From Solwaraspora sp. WMMA2065 (GTDB lineage: Bacteria; Actinomycetota; Actinomycetes; Mycobacteriales; Micromonosporaceae), in contig NZ_CP128361.1 in the NCBI RefSeq assembly GCF_030345075.1, positions 2,852,001 to 2,916,000 of the forward strand: a stretch of DNA of 64,000 nt. The letters run 5' to 3'. The first letter of the stretch is position 1, and each line of letters opens with the position of its first letter. The position numbers and the translations under genes were made by a program. The notes under the pieces are model-generated. The model was given only the letters and a program-made list of their open reading frames with translations. It did not search any database and was not told the DNA's origin. This document shows, one piece after another, positions 51,898 to 60,190 of this stretch.

Positions 51898-54800
51898 TCA
51901 GGGACGAGTCCGGCGGCGGGTGCCGCTGCTGCGGCGGACCCGTCGCCGACCGCCGGCGGCGTGATCGCCTGCGGACGCGTCCCGGTCATCGTCGTCATCG
52001 GCGAGATCGGGATCGTCCGCCCCGGCCAAGCGGACCGGTGCCGCGCCGTTGCCGGTCTCGACCACCGGATCCACCTCGTAGCGGGACAGGTCGTAGCCCA
52101 TGGTCTCGTCCTCGTCCTCCGCGGTCGGATCGACCAGCGGTTGCGCCGCCGCGACGGGAACTCTGATCACGCCGGTGGTAGTCGGGGCAGCCTCGGCCTC
52201 GGCGACACCGGCGACCACGTCTGCCGGCTCATCCGGCTGGTCCGCCCCGGTCACAGCCGTCACGTCAGGTGCAGAGGTGACGTCAGGGGTATCGGTGACG
52301 TCAGGCGCCGGGGATGCCTCGTCCGCCGGTTGGTTGGCCTTGCGACCCCGGCGGCGGCTGCCACCGGTTGCCGCACCACCCGTAACGCTCGTACCACCAC
52401 CGCTGGCCGGAGCTGCGGCGACCGTCTTCGCCCGGTCCCCGGCCCCGGTACCGCCCGACGATCGCGGCTTCTCCGGCACCGGCTCGGTGTGGATGATCAG
52501 CCCGCGGCCCTTGCAGCAGTCACAGGTTTCGCTGAACGCCTCCAGCAGCCCGGCACCGATCCGCTTACGGGTCATCTGCACCAGACCCAGCGACGTGATC
52601 TCGGTGACCTGGTGCTTGGTGCGGTCCCGACCCAGGCACTCGGTCAGCCGGCGCAGCACCAGCTCCCGGTTCGACTCCAGCACCATGTCGATGAAGTCGA
52701 TCACCACGATGCCGCCGATGTCGCGCAGCCGCAGCTGGCGGACGATCTCCTCGGCGGCCTCCAGGTTGTTGCGGGTGACCGTCTCCTCCAGGTTTCCGCC
52801 GGCGCCGGTGTACTTGCCGGTGTTCACGTCGATGACGGTCATCGCCTCGGTCCGGTCGATCACCAGGTGACCACCGGAGGGCAGGAACACCTTGCGGTCC
52901 AGGCCCTTGAGGATCTGCTCGTCGATGCGCCGCTCGGCGAACACGTCCGCCACCGCGGCGTGCCGGCGCAGCCGGGCCAGCAGGTCCGGCGAGACGTGGG
53001 CGAGGTAGGACTCCACCATCTCGTACGCGGTGTCGCCCTGAACGACCAGTTCGCGGAAGTCTTCGTTGAACAGGTCCCGAACGACCCGGATGACCAGGTC
53101 CGGCTCCTCGTAGAGCAGCGTCGGCGCGCCACCGGAACCCGCCTTGGCCTGGATGTCCTCCCACTGTGCCTGCAGTCGTTTGACGTCGCGGGACAGCTCG
53201 TCCTCGCTGGCACCCTCAGCTGCGGTCCGCACGATCACACCGGCACCGTCGGGCACCAACTTCTTGAGGATGTCCCGTAGCCTCTTGCGCTCGGTGTCCG
53301 GCAGTTTGCGGCTGATCCCGGAGGCGTTCCCGTTCGGTACGTACACCAGATGCCGGCCGGAGAGCGCAACGTGACTGGTGAGCCGAGCGCCCTTGTGCCC
53401 GATCGGATCCTTGGTGACCTGCACGAGCACCGAGTCACCGGAACGCAGCGCCTGCTCGATGGACCGGGACCGACCTTCCAGGCCGGTGGCGTCCCAGTTG
53501 ACCTCACCGGCGTACAGCACCGCGTTGCGGCCACGACCCACGTCGACGAAGGCTGCCTCCATGCTCGGCAGCACGTTCTGCACCTTGCCGAGGTAGACGT
53601 TGCCAGCCATGGTGCCCGACGAGGCCCGGGTGACGTAGTGCTCGACCAGGACGCCGTCCTCCAGCACGGCGATCTGGGTCCGGTCACCGCGCTGACGCAC
53701 CACCATGTCCCGGTCGACGGCCTCCCGCCGGGCCAGGAACTCCGACTCGCTGAGGATCGGCGGACGGGTCCGCCGCTGCTCTCGGCCGTCCCGACGGCGC
53801 TGCCGCTTCGCTTCCAACCGGGTCGACCCGGTGACGCCCTGCACCTCGTCGACGGTTTTGCGTGGTTCACGAATCTTGACGACGGTCGGCACGCCGTCCT
53901 CGGCCCCGGACTCCGCGTCGCCGGAGCCACGGCGTCGGCGGCGACGCCGCCGACGGGTCATGGAGTCGCCATCGCCATCGCCATCGGCGTCGTCGGCCGA
54001 CCCACCGTCATCGGACGCCTCGGTCTCGTCGCCGGTGTCGGCGTCGCCCTCCTCCGCGCCGCCCTTGCCCCGGCCCCGGCCCCGGCGCCCACGGCGCCGA
54101 CGACGCCGGCCGGCCGGCGTGTCGTCGTCATCGTCGTCCGTGTCGGCGTCGGTGGTCACCTCAGCGGGCTGCTCCTGCGGTGCCTCTGCGGCCTCGGTGA
54201 CCGGCTCGGCCGCCGGCTCGCTGTCGGCGCTACGCCGGCCCCGCCGACGCCGCCGCACCGGCTCGTCGTCGCCGGCCGCCTCGGCACCGTCGATGGTCTG
54301 GACAGCGGGCTCCACTGCCGCCGGCTGACCAGCGTCGGTGGCGACCGGCGGACTCTGCGGATCGGGTGCCATGAACAGCACGACAGGTGGTCCGGCTGCC
54401 GCTCTGCGGCGTCGGGACGACGGCGCGACGCCAGACACCGCAGCGGCGTCGTCGGTCGCCGGGCCGGCCTGGCCCACGGCGGCACCCGGCTCCGCGTCGG
54501 AGTCGGCGGCGGCCGGGCCGGGCATCGCCGCCGACTCGGACTTCGCCGACCGGCCGGCTGCTCGGGTCGGCACCGGCTCGGCGGCCGGTGGTGTCTCGGT
54601 GGCCGGCGTCGCAGGACCGACCGGCGACGATGTGGCCAGTTGGGCAGCGGCTGCTCCCGGGGCGGGTTCGCTCTCCTCGACCGGCACCACGACTGCCGGC
54701 TCGGCCGCCTTCTTCCGCCGGGTCCGAGTGGTCTTCTTGATCGCCGGCTCAGCAGTGGAGTCGGCCGACGGGCCGGCGGTGTCGTCCGGGCCACCCGCGT

Positions 54801-55074
54801 CAGCGGTATCAGTACCGGTGGTATCCGTACCGGCCTTGTCCGCTGCCGTCGAACGGCGACGGCGGGTCCGGGACACCGCAGCCGGTTCGCCGGTGGCTGG
54901 TGCCGGATCAGCCGAACCACCGGTCGTGGCCGCGTCGCCGCCGGCGACCCCCGCCGCGGCCTTGCTGGTCCGCCGCCGCGTCGTGCGGGCGGTTGTGGAT
55001 CGGGTCACATCAGCGGGAGCGCCGGCCGGTTCGGTACCGGTCCGGTCCCCGCCCTCTGGCTCGTTTTCGAGCAT
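51898..55074 (-). CDS. rne: Ribonuclease E/G family protein with long disordered N-terminus
   Basis: 1058 residues. The first 430 or so are low-complexity Ala/Thr/Pro and acidic sequence with basic patches (GRRRRRRGRRGRGRGKGG) that probably bind RNA or partners. The S1 domain (GNVYLGKVQNVLPSMEAAFV, about 505) and the DNase-I-like catalytic part (TVIDVNTGKYTGAGG and GIVVIDFIDM) follow, then the CDCC zinc-link and another long Pro/Thr-rich, Arg-tipped tail. It starts mRNA decay and rRNA processing. Position before rplU-rpmA-obg is standard. Confidence 0.94.
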   Translation of the reverse strand: MLENEPEGGDRTGTEPAGAPADVTRSTTARTTRRRTSKAAAGVAGGDAATTGGSADPAPATGEPAAVSRTRRRRSTAADKAGTDTTGTDTADAGGPDDTAGPSADSTAEPAIKKTTRTRRKKAAEPAVVVPVEESEPAPGAAAAQLATSSPVGPATPATETPPAAEPVPTRAAGRSAKSESAAMPGPAAADSDAEPGAAVGQAGPATDDAAAVSGVAPSSRRRRAAAGPPVVLFMAPDPQSPPVATDAGQPAAVEPAVQTIDGAEAAGDDEPVRRRRRGRRSADSEPAAEPVTEAAEAPQEQPAEVTTDADTDDDDDDTPAGRRRRRRGRRGRGRGKGGAEEGDADTGDETEASDDGGSADDADGDGDGDSMTRRRRRRRRRGSGDAESGAEDGVPTVVKIREPRKTVDEVQGVTGSTRLEAKRQRRRDGREQRRTRPPILSESEFLARREAVDRDMVVRQRGDRTQIAVLEDGVLVEHYVTRASSGTMAGNVYLGKVQNVLPSMEAAFVDVGRGRNAVLYAGEVNWDATGLEGRSRSIEQALRSGDSVLVQVTKDPIGHKGARLTSHVALSGRHLVYVPNGNASGISRKLPDTERKRLRDILKKLVPDGAGVIVRTAAEGASEDELSRDVKRLQAQWEDIQAKAGSGGAPTLLYEEPDLVIRVVRDLFNEDFRELVVQGDTAYEMVESYLAHVSPDLLARLRRHAAVADVFAERRIDEQILKGLDRKVFLPSGGHLVIDRTEAMTVIDVNTGKYTGAGGNLEETVTRNNLEAAEEIVRQLRLRDIGGIVVIDFIDMVLESNRELVLRRLTECLGRDRTKHQVTEITSLGLVQMTRKRIGAGLLEAFSETCDCCKGRGLIIHTEPVPEKPRSSGGTGAGDRAKTVAAAPASGGGTSVTGGAATGGSRRRGRKANQPADEASPAPDVTDTPDVTSAPDVTAVTGADQPDEPADVVAGVAEAEAAPTTTGVIRVPVAAAQPLVDPTAEDEDETMGYDLSRYEVDPVVETGNGAAPVRLAGADDPDLADDDDDRDASAGDHAAGGRRRVRRSSGTRRRTRP

Positions 55075-55217
55075 TGGACGTTCTCCAGTTCTGGCCGCCC
55101 CGGGCGCGGGTGAGCGCTGCCACGCAGGGTTGCCGCAAAAAGTGATCCGGCGGACGCGCCGCTGAGCTTCCGGCCCGGTGGGGCGAGAGACCCGGAGGCA
55201 GACCGCCGAAGTCTGGC

Positions 55218-56012
55218 TTACTGAGCGCCGGCCGGAACACGGCTGGCGTTCACCGATGGCTGCCCAGCTCGATCCGCCTCCAACGGATCGACGATCTCCC
55301 CCTGCGCGGTCAGTGTTCCCTGAGCTAGCCGGGTCACTCGGGGCGGCACCGGCGGCTCCAGGTCGGCCATGACGCGCAGGCCGGAGAGGACGTCATCGGG
55401 TCGTACCGACGGGGTGACCTGCCGGACGACTAGGTCGAGTATCGCACACGGCACCGAGCTGACCTCGGAAGGTAGGCCGCTGCCCGGACCGGCACCCGGT
55501 CCGTCGGTGTTGTCGGACCGGTCGGCGACCACGATCCGCACCACTGCGGCACGGGCGTCGAAGGTCCGCCGGCCCTGCTTGGTCAACCGCTCCACCAGCA
55601 CCTCCTCGGCGGCGGTGAACGTCGCCACCGCCCGGCCGGCCGACTCCGGATCGACCTCGGGCAGCTCGATCCGCCATCGCGACGCGTCGATCCGGTCGGC
55701 CAGGCTACCGCCGGCCGCCTCAACCGCCTCCAGTACGTCGAGGCCGGGCGACAGCGCAGCGTCGAGCGCCACCCGCAGCCGGTCGGGGTCGACCTGCTGC
55801 TGCAGACCGATCTCCAGATACTCGGCCTCACTGGCGACGCCGGTCGGGGCCGCGCTCGCGTAGGAGATCTTGGGGTGCGGGGTGAATCCCTGAGAGAAGG
55901 CGACCGGGACACCGCCGCGGCGCAGTGCCCGTTCGAACGCCCGGGCGAAGTCGCGGTGCGAGGTGAACCGCAGCGGGCCGCGCTTGGCGTACCGGATCCG
56001 GATCCGTTGCAC
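55218..56012 (-). CDS. TIGR03936/DUF2344 family radical-SAM-associated protein
   Basis: 264 residues from GTG 56012. RIRYAKRGPLRFTSHRDFAR, then GGVPVAFSQGFTPHPKISYA and AAPTGVASEAEYLEIGL, are diagnostic. In-frame codons upstream read ISRKPQPAGGQAPVV, which resembles the usual family N-terminus, but no ATG, GTG or TTG occurs before the stop at 56088-56090. An ATC at 56054, behind GAGGAGC, could act as a rare start. It follows the TIGR03960 gene as usual. Its molecular role is unclear. Confidence 0.9.
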   Translation of the reverse strand: MQRIRIRYAKRGPLRFTSHRDFARAFERALRRGGVPVAFSQGFTPHPKISYASAAPTGVASEAEYLEIGLQQQVDPDRLRVALDAALSPGLDVLEAVEAAGGSLADRIDASRWRIELPEVDPESAGRAVATFTAAEEVLVERLTKQGRRTFDARAAVVRIVVADRSDNTDGPGAGPGSGLPSEVSSVPCAILDLVVRQVTPSVRPDDVLSGLRVMADLEPPVPPRVTRLAQGTLTAQGEIVDPLEADRAGQPSVNASRVPAGAQ

Positions 56013-56119
56013 GACCGGCGCCTGGCCGCCTGCCGGTTGTGGCTTCCTGCTGATCGTGATGCTCCTCGGAAGGGGTAGGGAACGTCGTCATCCTCACCCG
56101 GATGGGTGCGGCGCGCCAG

Positions 56120-58117
56120 TCAGCCCGCCGCCGGGGTCCGCAGGCCGGTGTTGACCGGCGTCAGCGGCAGCAGTTTCTGCCCGGTCGGACCGATCTGGAT
56201 CTCAGTATCCATTGACGGACAGACACCGCAGTCGAAACAGGGCGTCCACCGGCAGTCATCCTGCTCATACTCGCCCAACGCGTCCTGCCAGTCCTGCCAG
56301 AGCCAGTCCTTGTCCAGCCCGGAGTCCAGGTGGTCCCAGGGCAACACCTCGGTGGTGTCCCGTTCGCGAACCGTGTACCAGTCCAGATCGACCCCGTACG
56401 CCGGCAGCGTGTCGGCGGCCGCGTCGACCCACCGCTGGTACGAAAAGTGCTCGCTCCAGCCGTCGAACCGGCCGCCGGACTCCCAGACCCGGCGGATCAC
56501 CGCGCCGACCCGCCGGTCACCGCGCGACAGCAGCCCTTCGATCAGCGACGGCTCGCCGTCGTGGTAACGGTAGCCGATCGCCCGACCGAGCGACCGGTCC
56601 GCGTTGATGGCCTGCTTGAGCAGCCGCAGCCGGTTGTCGATCACCTCCGGGTGCTGCATCGACGCCCACTGGAACGGGGTGTGCGGCTTGGGCACGAACC
56701 CGCCGATCGAGACGGTGCACCGGATGTCCTTGGAACCGGTCGCCGCCCGACCCGCCTTGATCACCTCGTGGGCGAGCCGGGCGATCTGCAGCACGTCGTC
56801 GTCGGTCTCGGTGGGCAGCCCGCACATGAAGTAGAGCTTCACCTGACGCCAGCCGTTGGTGTACGCGGTCACCACGGTCCGGATCAGGTCCTCCTCCGAA
56901 ACCATCTTGTTGATCACCCGGCGGATCCGCTCCGAGCCGCCCTCCGGGGCGAACGTCAGCCCGGTACGCCGACCGTTGCGGGACAGCTCCTGCGCCAGCT
57001 CGATGTTGAACGCGTCAACCCGGGTGGACGGCAGCGACAGCGACACGTTCGTGCCGGCGTACTGCTCGGCCAGGCCGGAGCACATGTCGCCGATCTCCGA
57101 GTGGTCGGCCGAGGACAGCGACAACAGACCGACCTCGTGGAAGCCGGAGTACTCCAGGCCGTCGGCGACCATCTGCCCGACCGTGGTGATGGACCGCTCC
57201 CGCACCGGACGCGTGATCATGCCCGCCTGGCAGAACCGGCAACCGCGCGTACAGCCGCGGAAAATCTCTACCGCGTAGCGTTCGTGGACCGTCTCGGCCA
57301 GCGGGACGATCGGCTTCTTCGGGTACGGCCAAGCGTCCAGGTCCATGGTGGTGCGCTTGTGCACCCGGAACGGCACGTCAGCCCGGTTCGGCACCACCCG
57401 CTGGATCCGGCCGTCCGGCAGGTAGTCCACGTCGTAGAAGCGCGGTACGTAGATGCTCTCCGTACGGGCCAGCCGCAGCAGCAGCTCGTCGCGCCCACCC
57501 GGCGACCCTTCGGCCTTCCACCGCCGGACGATGCCGGTGATCTCCAGCACGGCTTCCTCGCCGTCGCCGAGCACCGCCGCGTCGATGAAATCGGCGATCG
57601 GCTCCGGGTTGAACGCGGCATGCCCACCGGCCAGCACCACCGGGTGTGAGTCGTCCCGGTCAGCGGCGGACAACGGGATCCCGGCCAGGTCGATCGCGGT
57701 CAGCAGGTTCGTGTAGCCCAGCTCGGTGGCGAACGAGACACCGAACACGTCGAAGTCGCCGACCGGCCGGTGCGCGTCAACGGTGAACTGCGGCACGCCG
57801 TGCGCCCGCATCAGCCGTTCCAGGTCCGGCCAGACCGCGTAGGTCCGTTCGGCCAGCACGTCGGGCTGCTCGTTGAGCACCTCGTACAGGATCTGCACGC
57901 CCTGGTTCGGCAGGCCGACCTCGTAGGCGTCCGGATACATCAGCGCCCAGCGCACGGCTGCGGCCTCCCAGTCCTTGGCCACCGCGCCGAGCTCGCCGCC
58001 GACGTACTGGATCGGCTTGCTGACCTGGGGCAGCAACGGCTCCAACCGGGACCAGACCGACCTGGCCGTCGGGCCACCCACGGTCGCCGTCGGGGCAGCG
58101 CCTGCCGGGACAACCAT
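56120..58117 (-). CDS. TIGR03960 family B12-binding-type radical SAM protein
   Basis: 665 residues. GGAGGAGG lies before ATG 58117. N-terminal B12-like domain (MYPDAYEVGLPNQGVQILYE, VFGVSFATELGY). The radical-SAM motif RGCTRGCRFCQAGMITRPVR (C-x3-C-x2-C, about 300) and GLTFAPEGGSERIRR follow. The C-terminal CFDCGVC adds cysteines. The family is widespread beside rne but its reaction is unknown; possibly RNA or nucleotide modification. Confidence 0.93.
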   Translation of the reverse strand: MVVPAGAAPTATVGGPTARSVWSRLEPLLPQVSKPIQYVGGELGAVAKDWEAAAVRWALMYPDAYEVGLPNQGVQILYEVLNEQPDVLAERTYAVWPDLERLMRAHGVPQFTVDAHRPVGDFDVFGVSFATELGYTNLLTAIDLAGIPLSAADRDDSHPVVLAGGHAAFNPEPIADFIDAAVLGDGEEAVLEITGIVRRWKAEGSPGGRDELLLRLARTESIYVPRFYDVDYLPDGRIQRVVPNRADVPFRVHKRTTMDLDAWPYPKKPIVPLAETVHERYAVEIFRGCTRGCRFCQAGMITRPVRERSITTVGQMVADGLEYSGFHEVGLLSLSSADHSEIGDMCSGLAEQYAGTNVSLSLPSTRVDAFNIELAQELSRNGRRTGLTFAPEGGSERIRRVINKMVSEEDLIRTVVTAYTNGWRQVKLYFMCGLPTETDDDVLQIARLAHEVIKAGRAATGSKDIRCTVSIGGFVPKPHTPFQWASMQHPEVIDNRLRLLKQAINADRSLGRAIGYRYHDGEPSLIEGLLSRGDRRVGAVIRRVWESGGRFDGWSEHFSYQRWVDAAADTLPAYGVDLDWYTVRERDTTEVLPWDHLDSGLDKDWLWQDWQDALGEYEQDDCRWTPCFDCGVCPSMDTEIQIGPTGQKLLPLTPVNTGLRTPAAG

Positions 58118-58235
58118 CAAACCTCCTCCAAACCGCACCGGACACCGGGTCAACCACCCACAGTACGCGGGCGGGGCGGCCGGGCTAGCCGCACGGTACT
58201 AACCTCGAACGGGTCCGAGAGGAGATGCATCTGCG

Positions 58236-59378
58236 ATGCGGCAGCCGCAACCGGATGAAGGTCCGACCACGGACCAGCCAGCCGGGGCGGGCGGGTCCGA
58301 CCCGGCCACGTCACCCGCCACGTCACCGGCCCCGTGGCGGGGCTCGGCAGCGGTGCCGCCACCGCGGCCGCGCCAGCGCTGGTGGCAGCGGGACGCCCCC
58401 CGGACGGATCAGCCACCACCCCGTGACCCGACCCTGCAGCTACCACCCGACGGGTACGCCGAAGACGATCCAGCGACCCGCACCCCGGTCGACCCGTGGG
58501 CCGCCGCCGACCCCTGGCCAGCGGGTCAACCGACCGACCCGCCCGACGAATGGCCCGGTGCCAACCCGCCGACGCCGGAACCGGCGGCCTTCCCCCCGCC
58601 GGTGGCCCCACCCGCGCCCACCTCGCCCCCGGACACGCCACCACCGGTCGCCGGTCCGCACCCGCCGAACCCGAGCCGGCTCCCGGTGACCCGACCACCG
58701 GTCACCGGGCCACCGGTCACCGGGCCACCGGTCACCGGGCCACCGGTCACCGGGCCACCGGTCACCGGGCCACCGGCGCCGACCGGAAAAGCGGCCCGTC
58801 GGCAGCGCCGACAACAACGCCGACGACGGCGCTGGCCATGGAAGACGACGCTGTTCACCCTGCTCACCGTCGCCTGTTGCTGCGGCTGTCCGGCCTACTA
58901 CGGCAAGCCGCTGTGGGACCAGTACCCGGCGAACGCCGCGCTCCCCGGGCAGGTCGCCGACCTGCGACTCAGCGACGACGGCTCCAGCCAGGAGACCGCC
59001 GCCCGGTTGGAAGGTGAGATGCGCACCGCCCATCTGCTTGCCGAGGACACCTTCGCCGGTGTGTACCGGGACGGCAACGGCAAGCTCGTGGTGCTCTACG
59101 GCATCACCGGTTTTCGGATGACGCCGGGCAGCGACCTGGACAGCGAGGTCGGCCGGATCAGCGACGCGTACCAGATGGATACCGTCGAGACGTTCGAGAC
59201 CGGCACCCGGGGCACCCACCTGAGCTGCGGAACCGGCGTCTCCGACGGCGACGACGTGGTGGTCTGCGCCTGGGCCGACCACGGCAGCCTCGGCACCGCG
59301 CTGTTCACCCGCCGGTCGGTCGAGGAGAGCGCGACGTTGACCGGGCAACTACGCGCCCAGGCGATCAGCCGGGAGTGA
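58236..59378 (+). CDS. Pro-rich membrane-anchored hypothetical protein
   Basis: 380 residues. The first 190 are Pro-rich, ending in five perfect PPVTG repeats and a basic patch (RRQRRQQRRRRRW). One membrane helix carries a Cys cluster (LFTLLTVACCCGCPAYYG, about 205-222). The extracellular part of about 150 residues includes LVVLYGITGFRMTPGSDLDS and two well-spaced cysteines (in HLSCGTG and VVVCAWAD) that could pair. No catalytic motif. Stands alone, divergent from the TIGR03960 gene. Confidence 0.8.
   Translation: MRQPQPDEGPTTDQPAGAGGSDPATSPATSPAPWRGSAAVPPPRPRQRWWQRDAPRTDQPPPRDPTLQLPPDGYAEDDPATRTPVDPWAAADPWPAGQPTDPPDEWPGANPPTPEPAAFPPPVAPPAPTSPPDTPPPVAGPHPPNPSRLPVTRPPVTGPPVTGPPVTGPPVTGPPVTGPPAPTGKAARRQRRQQRRRRRWPWKTTLFTLLTVACCCGCPAYYGKPLWDQYPANAALPGQVADLRLSDDGSSQETAARLEGEMRTAHLLAEDTFAGVYRDGNGKLVVLYGITGFRMTPGSDLDSEVGRISDAYQMDTVETFETGTRGTHLSCGTGVSDGDDVVVCAWADHGSLGTALFTRRSVEESATLTGQLRAQAISRE
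58695..58769 (+). repeat. Five perfect 15-bp tandem repeats in the Pro-rich gene
   Basis: Unit ccaccggtcaccggg, five identical copies at 58695, 58710, 58725, 58740 and 58755. They encode five PPVTG units, and the unit is nearly palindromic (ccggtcaccgg contains ggtcacc). Recent expansion is likely because copies are identical. Confidence 0.95.
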
Positions 59379-59390
59379 CCCGGGAGTGGC

Positions 59391-60116
59391 TCAGCCGGCG
59401 GCGTCGCCGTTACCGTTGCCCGGCTGGCCGTCGCTGGTCCTCGCCCCACCGGCGGTACGCGGTGGCGCGTACCGGGGCACGTACTCCTGGCCGGTGAGCT
59501 GCTGAATCTCGCTCATCACCTCGTCGGTGATCCGACGCATCTCGGAGCGGTCATCGCCGCGCCCGGTGAAGTCGAGCGGCTTGCCGAACCGGACCGTGAC
59601 CGTGCCCCGGCTCAGCTTCGGCCAGTGCGACCCGATCGGCTGGATCTGCGCGGTGCCGACGAACCCGACCGGGACGACCGGCACCCCGGCGGCCAGCGCC
59701 AGCCGGGCCACCCCGGTCCGGCCCCGGTACAGCCGCCCGTCCGGCGAACGGGTGCCCTCCGGGAAGACGGCCACCTGCCGGCCGGCCCGCAGCAGCGGGA
59801 TCGCGCCGTCGAAGGCGCTCAGCGCCGCCCGCCCGCCGCCGCGTTCCACCCGGATCGCGCCGAGCCCGGTCACCAGGCCTTTGGTCAGCAGCCCACGGAA
59901 TCCGGTGCCGTCGAAGTACTCGGCCTTGGCCCAGAACGCCACGTGCCGGGGCAGCACCGCGCCGAGGAAGTACTCGTCGGCGACGGACAGGTGGTTCGCG
60001 GCCAGGATCACCCCGCCGGTGGTGGGGATGTTCTCCCGCCCTTCCACCTTGGGTCGCCAGCCCAGCAACAACGCTGGTCCGACAGTGACTTTGCCGATCG
60101 AATACAGCGGCGGCAC
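59391..60116 (-). CDS. plsC: 1-acyl-sn-glycerol-3-phosphate acyltransferase
   Basis: 241 residues from GTG 60116, preceded by GGAGGATCC. NHLSVAD (H-x4-D, about residue 41), then FPEGTRSPDGRLYRGRTGVA (about 120) and VPVVPVGFVGTAQI are the four PlsC blocks. It adds the second acyl chain to make phosphatidic acid at the inner face of the membrane. Downstream of ileS. Confidence 0.92.
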   Translation of the reverse strand: MPPLYSIGKVTVGPALLLGWRPKVEGRENIPTTGGVILAANHLSVADEYFLGAVLPRHVAFWAKAEYFDGTGFRGLLTKGLVTGLGAIRVERGGGRAALSAFDGAIPLLRAGRQVAVFPEGTRSPDGRLYRGRTGVARLALAAGVPVVPVGFVGTAQIQPIGSHWPKLSRGTVTVRFGKPLDFTGRGDDRSEMRRITDEVMSEIQQLTGQEYVPRYAPPRTAGGARTSDGQPGNGNGDAAG

Positions 60117-60190
60117 GGATCCTCCGGCGACGGGACAGGCATGGGTGGGTCGGACAGACACGGTAGCGGACGGGATCCCGCCCGGACCGG

